From contig QCXZ01000137.1 in NCBI GenBank assembly GCA_025024175.1, positions 24,428,001 to 24,492,000 of the forward strand: 64,000 nt of DNA, in the 5' to 3' direction. A program made the position numbers and the translations under genes. This document shows positions 11,500 through 19,940 of the stretch, one piece after another. This stretch comes from Rhyzopertha dominica (Eukaryota > Arthropoda > Insecta > Coleoptera > Bostrichidae). Below the pieces are notes generated by a model. It saw only the letters and a program-made list of their open reading frames with translations. It made no database searches and was not told where the DNA came from. Positions within the stretch are counted from its first letter, which is position 1, and the number at the start of each line of letters is the position of its first letter.

Positions 11500-12382
11500 C
11501 CGGATCTGAGTGTTTATAATGAGATCAAAGTATGATCAACAAAATTTAATCTTGAGCAATCTATATAAATATTGAAAGACCGTATAAGAAATTTTATACT
11601 ACCTTTATAACCAAAGACCATCAACTGCGACTTAGACAAATTCAATTGAAGGCCATGTTCAGCAGACAATTTTCTTAATTTTTCAAGTTCTTTGTTCAGA
11701 ATTTTGTCAGCCCTTGCGAAATCATGCTTATCGAAACTAAAATACAACTGTGTATAGTCGGCGAAAGTTATTATTCTACAATGAAGAACTGAGTTCGCTA
11801 TATCAGACGTACATATTATGAAAAGCAGAGATCCTAATGTGGAGTCTTGCAGAACACCAGATCTAACTGACAATTCAGAGGAGACACTATATTTATTTTA
11901 CCACTTGGGTTCTATCGCTCAAGATCTAATAAACTGTACCGACAAACTGCTGAAACCGCAAGACTTTAGTTTGGCGCATAACATACCATGATTAATAGTA
12001 TCGAACGCTTTTGAAAAATGGAGCAAAACCAAAGCACTGACTAAACCCTTATCATAAGCTGAAATGAGATCATCAATGACTGAAGCTAGTGCAGTAGGAG
12101 TGCTTCGACCGCGTCTGAATCCGCACTGAGCATCGAGACGATTTTCCTAGACAAGATAAAGTCATATATTTGTTCGTAGACTAGAGATTCAAACAAATTT
12201 AAAGCTGCAGGTAAGATACTAATCAAACATAAATTCGACAAGTTTTCAGGGTTAGACTTTTTAGGTAGAGGTATTGCGATGACTTTCTTCCACGTTGTAG
12301 GGAAATAAGCTTTTTCGATACAACTGAAGATGTGTAACAGGCTTAAATCAATAATGGGGCTACGTAAGCGCAACATTTTCAA
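11500..12382 (-). pseudogene. LINE reverse transcriptase fragment, catalytic residues lost
   Basis: The minus strand reads YFPTTWKKVIAIPLPKKSNP, LCLISILPAALNLFESLVYE, then ALASVIDDLISAYDKGLVSA, LVLLHFSKAFDTINHGML, SGVLQDSTLGSLLFI, CRIITFADYTQLYFSF and LQLNLSKSQLMVFG. These are RT blocks 0-5 in order. Motif A Asp is replaced by His and the second Asp of FADD by Tyr. At least two frame changes separate the blocks. Confidence 0.85.
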
Positions 12383-12867
12383 CGAGATGTTGTTTGTGCC
12401 ACAATTATCTTTTTTACGTTAAAGACTGCGGAATGTACCTCTTCTAAAGTAACCATTCTCAAGGAAAATTCTTGTAGGGATGGGAATCTAGCATTCTCAT
12501 AATATTGCATTCTATGATTAGAGACGGTATCATTTTTTAACTGAAAAATATTTGCATTAATAGAATTGCTATTAGACAGATTAGAAGGCAGTTTAGAACT
12601 GACTTTGATAGTACCAATTTTTAAATTGCGCAGAGCCGACCAAATAGTGTTTATATCTCCACTAGAAGCAACTGAACCTATGTACTGACGTTTTTCCATC
12701 CTAACAGAGTTCATAGTCAAGTTCCTCAACCTCTTGTATACAGCAAAATTTTCAGGAAGTTTACTTCGTTTGTATTTACGTAAGGATGCACCACGTTTAC
12801 TCATGAGACATTTGAGTTCAGGGCAACACCACATTGCATTGGACTTTAGTACCCTAGAAGTTACCAC
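12379..12867 (-). pseudogene. LINE ORF2 linker between endonuclease and RT
   Basis: A 162-codon open stretch that is Lys/Arg/Ser/Asn-rich (LKCLMSKRGASLRKYKRSKL, RNLTMNSVRMEKRQYIGSV). The W..PEL..L...RD.L.+..K.......Y+..RN motif is the conserved segment just upstream of RT in jockey/CR1 elements. It is the longest intact frame in the LINE. The CCPELKCLM block replaces the usual W-T-PEL. Confidence 0.7.
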
Positions 12868-12879
12868 CAGGGCATGCCG

Positions 12880-13640
12880 ATCAAAGATAAATAATTAGGG
12901 TGTTGAAATTTTCAAGTTTCTTATCAATATTGGTTTCACGTATCACATCAGTCCATTCAATAGATTCCAAACTTTCTCGAAACTCACTGACATCAAAGCG
13001 TCTGAAAGATCTACACATAAGTAACGTATTTGGGCTCACTTTTAATCTTAGGTGAACTAAATTCACAATAAACCAATCTGTGGTCAGAAATATCGTCACA
13101 GTTCTTCGTACCGTATCTTGTAACATTCAGAGAATGGGATACGAATAAAGGATCAATCAGTAAGCTTGAGTTACCAGTCACTCTATTCGGTTCATCCAAG
13201 ACTTACACCAAGTTGTATGCCTCCAAACATGCACACACAGGGTTAGAAATATTTAGTAAATTAATGTTGAAATCGCCTAGACAGACAAATTAATCATACA
13301 TACCGCAAACAAAACCAAATATATTATCNAGGGTTTCAACAAAATTGCCCAAGTTGGAGTTAGGCGGACGATAGCATACGCCGAATGCATAATTTACAGT
13401 CCCTACGCGGATGCGAACTCTATTAACGAGTTACAAAAAGTCGACTTGTTATATGCCGCCACTTCGACCCTCAGCACGATGCGTATAACGAAGATTGTAA
13501 CCAGGTATTGCTAAAATAGATAGATCTACATTATTAGACAACCATGTCTCGCTAACCATAACAACAACATGGTTTGCACTTTGAACTAAATTATAAAATC
13601 TTGAAAATGTGCTAAGAGCGATCTTACATTAAGATGTGCA
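12880..13640 (-). pseudogene. LINE apurinic-like endonuclease fragment
   Basis: The minus strand reads VSETWLSNNVDLSILAIPGY, then RYTHRAEGRSGG, then a YRPPNSNLGNF block, CLGDFNINLL, and ISDHRLVYCEF near 13060. These are the EEP endonuclease landmarks E-T-W, GY, R..R.GGG, YRPP, GDFN and SDH. Several stops occur, one at the usual GG(V/I) strand, and an ambiguous base lies at 13329. The frame runs on into FRRFDVSEFRESLESIEWTD and the linker at 12379-12867. Confidence 0.75.
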
Positions 13641-13889
13641 ACCTTTATAATAATTATAAGCTAAACTTATACAGGATATCTATTACCTCTAAATGAGAAC
13701 AAATACAACCTGACTTAATTAAACTAAACTGTATTGAAGTATGTTTAATTGCTAAATTAAAGAAAAGCAAAATTAATACTTAACCACCGGCGGTAGCTTC
13801 CGGAAAAGCATTACATTTTACGGTAGCAACAAATCTGCGCCACAAATAATAAAAGATAACGTTGCCAATTAACTGCTACTAATACTGTT

Positions 13890-14243
13890 CTGTATATTGA
13901 CTACATCGTCAACAGAATTTACAGAGTATTTACGACCATTAACTATTACTTTGACGTAACCCTGTTAAGTCCATACGTTACAAGCACCAAATTCAGAGCT
14001 GCAGGGTTTTAGTAATTCTAGGCGCTTCCTCGTGAGATCTTCTTTTATGGAAATATTGGTTCGTCTCAACAACATCTTGTTGCGGAATATGAGCTGCCTA
14101 TCCTTCCTTGAGCAGAATCTGACGATTCTAGTTCGATCTTTTCCAGTATTCAAACTTACCACCCGATGACAGTCATCTATGGCTTCAGAACACAAATTTG
14201 AATTACATAAACTGGGCACTTTGAACACAAATAACCGGAGCAT
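13890..14243 (-). pseudogene. LINE ORF1p C-terminal fragment
   Basis: The minus strand reads IDDCHRVVSLN, RIVRFCSRKDRQLIFRNK, ISIKEDLTRKRLELLK, FGACNVWT, then a stop and GYVKVIVNGRKYSVN. The order (hydrophilic helix ending in CHR, IVRF...R...I, NEDLT..R..LL, VWT..G.I.VK) is the C-terminal nucleic-acid-binding layout of many LINE ORF1 proteins (L1 ORF1p-like). It lies upstream of the endonuclease fragment, as expected. One stop interrupts it. Confidence 0.65.
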
Positions 14244-14290
14244 CGCTGGATCACGTCTACTCGCTGTGCATTACCTTATCTTTAAATAAG

Positions 14291-14626
14291 AAATAGGAAA
14301 TGTACTTCGTTGATTCTCATCGCAAGATTTCAGAAAGGTCAACAGCGCTTCGGGGCTTGATAATTACACGATTGGGCAACTACCTGTATAATGTTATCAT
14401 AGGATGTTATTAAACATCAAGAAATGAAAGAAAATGATGGTGATGATGATGATGATGATGTTGATGATGGGTACCCATATTTGTATGAACATGAAGAATA
14501 TGCAAAACATGTATGATAGAGGTATTAGATCTACCAATAATCACGCCGAAACAAAAGAGATCCTGTTAAGGCCAAGAACTTTGCTGAATAAACGTATTTT
14601 GCACAAAAACTGTCAGCCGCCGCTTA
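14291..14626. other. Right interior of the LTR element, with GAT microsatellite
   Basis: A (GAT)n-type run (GATGGTGATGATGATGATG...) lies at about 14434-14470. It produces a spurious Met-rich frame. Otherwise noncoding and AT-rich, leading into the 110-bp tandem repeat. Confidence 0.6.
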
Positions 14627-14965
14627 ACCACTAATTATAATTACGACAAACGATAACTTGTCATACCACTGCGCTGCGACAAAACGTGCTAAAAATGTTG
14701 AATACGTTATTATTAATCTCATCGAATCAGTGAACCGATTGTTTGACCACCAATTATAATTACGACAAACTATAACTTGTCAAACCACTGCGCTGCGATA
14801 AAACGTGCTTAAACTTTTTGAATTCATCTCACCGAATCTGTGAACCGATTGTTTGACCACCAATTATAATTACGACAAACTATAATTTGTCAAACCACTG
14901 CGCTGCGATAAAACGTGCTTAAACTTTTTGAATTCATCTCACCGAATCTGTGAACCGATTGTTTG
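14627..14965. repeat. Three-copy tandem repeat next to the 3' LTR (119, 110 and 110 bp)
   Basis: Units at 14627-14745, 14746-14855 and 14856-14965 each run from ACCAC(C/T)AATTATAATT to CCGATTGTTTG. Units 2 and 3 differ at one visible base (TATAACTTG versus TATAATTTG). Unit 1 is more diverged and carries an insertion near its GTTATTATTAATC stretch. The last unit stops 14 bp before the 3' LTR. The gradient suggests recent duplication of the unit nearest the LTR. Confidence 0.9.
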
Positions 14966-14979
14966 ACCCCACACCTGAA

Positions 14980-15851
14980 TGAAAAACATAGAAAAACTAA
15001 TGCGGGAATAATCAAGAAAAACTTACATTATCGCCGCCTTCATCCGTGGGTCATAACAATGCGGTCACTCCGGTGGACAGACAAGGCGGTTTCACATACG
15101 CGCGGGAGATGCAAAAACAAAACATAAGTTACTCATCCGTTAAACTCAAACAGATACAGTTAAGACTCACAGAGGGGTTTTCACCCCAGGGCCTCATCCT
15201 TATCCTGTCCATGGCTTCATCCCTGAGATTACATCTTTATCAATGGTGGTTATGAATACCTTGTTAGTTTTCTCTCTTCAACAACTAGCTAGTGTCAACC
15301 TGAAATAGTAGAGGCTTCCCCGAACGCTCACCCTAAGGCCTATAGGGTCGCATTCCAATAGCCCGGATCGGGGGCACCTAATAAGGCTACCCTCTCCACC
15401 AGAACTATGTCATTCGAGATACCCTGCATTACCCCCCGGAATGCAAGTCCTCCACTCGAAGGAACCACAGCTGTTAATCGGGCACTCTGCTCTAGGGGTT
15501 TCAAACTGCCTGAGGCACATCATGGCCAAAGACCTTACTCTCTCTGCCTGAGGCACAACATGGCCAAAGACCTTACTCTCTCTGCCTGAGGCAGACCTCG
15601 CTCTCACTGAGCCAAAATCAAGAATATTTCTCTCTGTCAAAAATGACACATCCATACTCATTGCCTACTTTTGCATCTCCTCGCGACTCTGATATTTCTC
15701 GCCAAAACAATTAATCGCATGCATACGCATTCGCTTCGATATTAGTATTTATCTTATTAACAGCGATTCTAAACATAGCAAGAAATTAATAAACGCACAA
15801 AAACACCTTTTATTTTAATAATAACGCAGATACAAAAATTGACATTTAACA
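14980..15851 (+). repeat. 3' LTR, 872 bp
   Basis: Same length and sequence as the left LTR except C at 15045 where the left copy has G. It ends TTTAACA and is followed by the ATAT duplication. The polyadenylation signal is at 15788-15793. Confidence 0.88.
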
Positions 15852-15855
15852 ATAT

Positions 15856-16713
15856 GTCATTTTTACGCTTTCGTATTCAATTTATTTCATAACCTAGGTA
15901 TTAGATATGATAGTGAATCGTTGTCACTGCCTTCCCATACCGTGGGAACTTAGCCCGAGTTGCTTACAGATTTCTAACTAATGCCAGTCTTTCAATTTTA
16001 AAATTGGCAGTAACTTCTTATCGACCGCTAGTGTTCTGCATCTCCCTAAATAAGTTGGTGTTGGTATGCAGTGCATACGAGGTAACTTTAATTTACAACA
16101 TCAGATAGAAGGAAACTGATAATTAAATAGGCCTATATAGATTAAGATTGAGTGTGATCAGCTAGTACTTTACCTACGTTATGTTATTTTTTATTAAACC
16201 GCTTAAATACATTGGTTACTAACGCGAATAACTTAATTTATTAATACATTATTAATCATTGAAATGCTGTTGGATGAAAGAAAACAATCTCAGCACAAGA
16301 GCACATTGAAATTGTTATGTCTGCTTTAAAAAAAAAAGATAAGGAACATTTGTAGTCAGACAGCTGATTTGAAAACTTAAATGATAAAATTTAATAAAAA
16401 GCAAACAAAAACCCTCATACATTAATACATTTTTTCGTTTTTTGTTTCGACAATTCGCATGTAAAGCTTTTCGCTAAGTAACAATGACTAGATTGGCTTT
16501 AAATGGAATGCTGAAAAAACGGAAATAGTTATTAATGTCAAAAAATATTGATATCAATTTAAATGCTTAAACGAGATGAAAAACCAGTCATTTGGTGTAT
16601 GGGGAGAAAATATTTATAATGACTGAGAAAACTCCGACATCAAAATTCATTTTTAGACTTTACTAAATAATCGTAAAAAGCTCCTCTAATATAAGACATG
16701 TTATCAATATCAA
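15856..16713. other. No recognised gene
   Basis: AT-rich flank between the LTR element and the fold-back mosaic. I found no coding motif or long repeat. Confidence 0.45.
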
Positions 16714-16848
16714 CCTTCCAAAAGTATTATTTTCATTTAAAGTATCAAAAGAGAGTGAGAATAAATTGAAATTAATTCGACAGAATTTCAAGAATTGTTG
16801 TCGGCACTCTCTTTTGATACTTTAAATGAAAATAATACTTTTGGAAGG
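16714..16848. repeat. Perfect 44-bp-stem hairpin (fold-back)
   Basis: Bases 16714-16757 are the exact reverse complement of 16805-16848. The 47-bp loop (16758-16804) together with the stem edge (GTGAGAATAAATTGAA...AATTGTTGTCGG) resembles the reverse complement of the fold-back core at 17233-17359. This ties the hairpin to the neighbouring mosaic. The lack of any mismatch over 44 bp indicates recent formation or gene conversion between arms. On RNA level it would give a long duplex, but expression is not shown. Confidence 0.92.
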
Positions 16849-16948
16849 TGCTCGATACTTTTTACGAAATCAATTTTACCCTTGATTTCATCAATTGACG
16901 ATGTGCTACATCTATCCTTATTAAGAAGGTACTACAAATTACTGTAGT

Positions 16949-17885
16949 GATAATAAGCTCTTATGGTTATTACTGGGATAATATTGTGTTGGCTAGCTAA
17001 AAAGTACACACGTGGATTAAAACTAAAACTTTCTACTGGATTTTAGAAATGTCAAAAAATAATCACTATAATAATTTGTTACACTTATTTTTATTGACTG
17101 ACAACGCATTTTTCTCAAATTTCTTATAATTTGTGAAAATGAATACGACGAGATTAAGCACATAGTCAACCGACAAAATCAAAGGTAAAATTAAATTTGT
17201 AAAAAGTGACAAATTAATCTATCGAATACCACGTGAGAATAAGAATAAATTAGAAAATAATTCTCCAGAACTTTTCTCGAACTTTAGCCATTTAGCAACA
17301 GCACGAGAGCCGACAACAGTTCTCGAAGTTTCGTCGAATTATTTTCAATCTATTCTCACTGTCTTGTTATATTTTACTGATTATTTTTTGGCGTTACTAA
17401 AAAGCAATAGAAAGTTTTAATGTTGTTCCACGTGTGCCTTTGATCCAATCAACGCACTGCTATACTAACAATAACCACAAGATCTTATAATCATTATAAT
17501 TTGTTTTTTTTTAAATTAACAACACGTTTTTCCTAAATTTATCATTATTTGTGAAAATGAATAAGATTAAGGAAGCTACTTGTAAAAGTTCAAATATAAT
17601 CCATCGAATACCACGCAAGAGTGAGAATACATGAAAAAATAATTCTCCAGAACTTTTCTTCTCGAACTGTTGCGGTTTGACAACAGCCGCGAGAGCCGAC
17701 AACAGTTCTCGAAGTATTGTCAAATTATGTTCAATTCATTCTCACTACCTTGTAGTATTATAACTGATAATAAGCTATTGTGGTTATTGCCAATATAATA
17801 GTGTGTTGATTGCCTAAAAGTTACACACGTGGAATGAAACTAAAACTTTCTATCGGTTTTTAGAAACGTCAAAACATAATCGCAG
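16949..17885. repeat. Mosaic of fold-back modules (A-C-B, inverted A, C-B, A)
   Basis: Module A (GATAATAAGC...ACACACGTGGA...AACTTTCTA) occurs at 16949-17066 (+), 17379-17491 (inverted) and 17766-17885 (+). Module C (AATTTGTGAAAATGAATA... to ATCGAATACCACG) occurs at about 17070-17232 and 17492-17620. Module B occurs at 17233-17359 and 17621-17745. B starts GTGAGAAT, ends ATTCTCAC and contains opposed GAACTGTTG/CAACAGTTC words, so it folds on itself. Copies differ by many substitutions. No coding sequence is present. This looks like a tandem-and-inverted array of one non-autonomous element family. Confidence 0.75.
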
Positions 17886-18211
17886 TAATCGTCCAACATA
17901 TCAGTCTAAACCTACTATAATTAGTTCAANGAAATTCCATTTTTTTAATGAATAGTTCTCTATTATTCCATTCTATGACGCTTAGGTATTCCTAANAAAT
18001 GCACTGGTGGCTTTTATTATTGTTTGCCTATANGTAGGTACAGTCTTTGACGTTATTTAAACTTGCCTCTGTTGTAATNAGTTTTNATGTATGATACAGA
18101 GAAAGCACGCGGCTGTTACCAGAAAAACAACTTCATCTGCAGTTAATGTTTAGAAACACATTCCATACTTATTTTATAAGCTAAATAAGTCAAATTTATT
18201 TTATTACTTAC

Positions 18212-18436
18212 CAAATATAGTAGTGTAAATTTTGGCTGATACTAAAACTAAATAAAGGCCATAAAGAGCTCCTAGGTGAATGAACAACTGGACTATAAGA
18301 TCAGGCCATTTGATGCGAGGCACAAATGGTTCAGACTTTTCAGCTTCCACTTCATTACTCTTCACTTTGGAATTTCTTCTTCGCGTGAGCGTCTCCGGCT
18401 CGGGTACGAGCCGAACGTCACCACCCTCCGTCATCC
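18212..18436 (-). CDS. Acyl-CoA desaturase, first coding exon (partial gene)
   Basis: Membrane acyl-CoA desaturases (delta-9/delta-11 type) sit in the ER and introduce a double bond into fatty acyl-CoA using O2, cytochrome b5 and a di-iron centre held by three His boxes. This exon encodes only the N-terminus, 74 codons plus one base. Its start at 18434 lies two bases after a splice acceptor (TTCTGTCTGATTTCAG). A hydrophilic leader rich in Glu, Arg and Lys (residues 1-38) precedes the family signature FVPRIKWPDLIVQLFIHLGA, LYGLYLVLVSAKIYTTIF, which includes the first membrane helix. The exon ends at a consensus donor G|GTAAGTAA (phase 1), an expected break point for insect desaturases. The His boxes are not in this exon and were not found at lower coordinates, so the rest is presumably outside the window. 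The leader is not conserved, so subclass and specificity cannot be told. Confidence 0.87.
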
Positions 18437-18460
18437 CTGAAATCAGACAGAATTTAAATC
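18435..18460 (-). promoter_or_regulatory. Splice acceptor of the desaturase coding exon
   Basis: On the minus strand a pyrimidine-rich tract leads to CTGATTTCAG followed by GGATG. The intron therefore ends at 18437, and two bases of 5' UTR precede the ATG. An upstream noncoding exon must exist at higher coordinates if the gene is intact. Confidence 0.75.
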
Positions 18461-19803
18461 ATAGCTGCTTTAGCGACGGCACTACGTATGAAAACGATAT
18501 AGACCTTGTGACTAAGGTTAATGGCCTAAATTTGCTCAACGAGGTGATTTACATCCCAGTTTCGAAGTAGTGTTCAATCAGCTTATTGAGGTTAGTTAAT
18601 GTTAATACAGCAGTTAACATATATTGAAAATGGTTTAGTTTAGAAACGATTTTATTTCGCTTAAATATTGTAACCGCACTAATTATTGAAAAAAGGTAAG
18701 GAGATATTTTTTGTCATTTCTTGTACACAGTAGCGACAGGAGTGTTGCAAAAAAAATTCCAAACAACATAAATTAAGTAAAAAAATCTATTATTTTCAAC
18801 AAACAAACTCAATGTGACGAATAAATACACAGTTATGGTTTTTCGTCTTCTTCTTTACTGGTCTTTCATTAATTGCAAATCTTTAAAAACAAAAAAATCT
18901 TTTTGATGAATTTTTTGATATAATTTAAAATTCCAAAACAAGTTCTCCATTTAAGCTATGTACAGTCTAAAATGTAGTAGTTAATTAAGTGTCAAACTCA
19001 GATTAAAGTTATATTGTCTTACAAGCAAATATACAATATAAATCAGTCCAACATTTATATACATTATCAACAAAGAAGGCATAAATCTTTAACACAGCCT
19101 TGAGAGTAAAAGTCATCAAAATTATGCGAAATATGGCTAAAAGAAGGCAACTACAAACTCCCGGATATTCAATTTCATAAATACACAAGCCTAACTTCAA
19201 GCTAGTAATTTTAGTCAATAAACTAGCTCAGTATTTTTTACGAAGCCACAGGTACATTTAACTAAAAGCACATCGGACTCGCACACAGCGGAATCTTAAT
19301 TTAAAGAAAACATTTATGAAATTTTTAATGAACGAGCAAGAGATCACTGATCATTTGGGCTTTTATTGGTACTAGAATTAGCATCCGGTCCTAACAGCTG
19401 ATGTTTACAGGATTTTATTCCAAAAACACCCCTTCAACTTAAAAGTTTCTACAACGTTTTTATACCTATAACTAACTATCATACGCATAAATGATTTGCT
19501 TCCAGTATATTTTCAACTATTTGCAGATTGTATATGATTATGCTGTTTACACTCCTTATTGCAAAAACTATAATAATGTATGGTCTTTTTTGGTTAACTT
19601 AGTGGATGGGGACATTCAACGCATATCGTCTAAACTGAAAGTTAAATGTAGTCACAATAATCACATGAAACTACCGTCGAAAAAATATACTGTATGTTAT
19701 GTAGTACATTATCATAATATGTCTTCCTGTTTATTCACAATAGCATTAACTTCGCCAGATATCGATATTAATTTCAATTTAGCATTTATGTAAAGCAAAA
19801 AAT
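18460..19803. other. Intron-like sequence, nothing recognised
   Basis: AT-rich sequence lying upstream of the desaturase coding exon in the gene's sense. Several 60-100 codon frames occur but have skewed Ile/Tyr/Lys composition and no motif. Confidence 0.45.
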
Positions 19804-19940
19804 TTAGTGCTTCGGTCTCGGTGCTAATACGAGACCGAGACTTGCGTGATCTCGGTCTCGGTCTCGAAATGCATAGTTTCTTTGGTAGCGGTCTCGGTAT
19901 AGGTGTGCTTAGTCTCGGTCTCGTGACGAGAGTCCCGATG
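19804..19940. repeat. GGTCTC/GAGACC short-word array, probable non-autonomous element end
   Basis: The block starts TTAGTGCTTCGGTCTCGG and contains about nine GGTCTCG or CGAGACC words in both orientations within 137 bp. It has much higher GC than its surroundings. Its left boundary (TTAGTGCT) matches that of the ATTCG array at 7438 and resembles that of the 873-bp element at 55320. No right partner was found. Confidence 0.55.

Larger units (their letters stand above)
11030..14290 (-). pseudogene. CR1/jockey-type LINE, full-span but dead, nested inside the LTR element
   Basis: Minus-strand fragments appear in LINE order from right to left: ORF1p C-terminus, endonuclease, linker, reverse transcriptase and RT C-terminal region, ending near 11030 with an A-rich tail (T10 on the plus strand around 11010). 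Frameshifts and stops break every part. RT motif A reads LLHFSKAFD, so the catalytic Asp of the usual DFSKAFD is His. Motif C reads FADY instead of FADD, and motif B is SGVLQDS instead of SGVPQGS. The element cannot encode an active RT. It lies antisense to the host LTR element. Confidence 0.85.
9775..15851 (+). mobile_element. LTR retrotransposon, non-autonomous (LARD-like), 6077 bp
   Basis: Two direct repeats of exactly 872 bp (9775-10646 and 14980-15851) both start TG and end CA. They are flanked by a 4-bp duplication, ATAT at 9771-9774 and at 15852-15855. By eye they differ at a single base (G at 9840, C at 15045) with no indels, so insertion or homogenisation is recent. The 4333-bp interior contains no gag, protease, integrase or env frame. 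It holds an antisense dead LINE (about 11030-14290), a GAT microsatellite and a 110-bp tandem repeat next to the 3' LTR. Plus orientation is suggested by an AATAAA about 60 bp before the end of each LTR. I see no convincing primer-binding site or polypurine tract; a TGG-starting stretch begins 16 bp after the 5' LTR. A 4-bp duplication fits Gypsy/BEL-type integrases, but the superfamily is unresolved. Confidence 0.88.

Noticed and set aside
14434..14634. Met-rich 66-codon open frame on the plus strand
   Set aside because: It is read from a GAT/ATG microsatellite inside the LTR element interior and has no protein signature.
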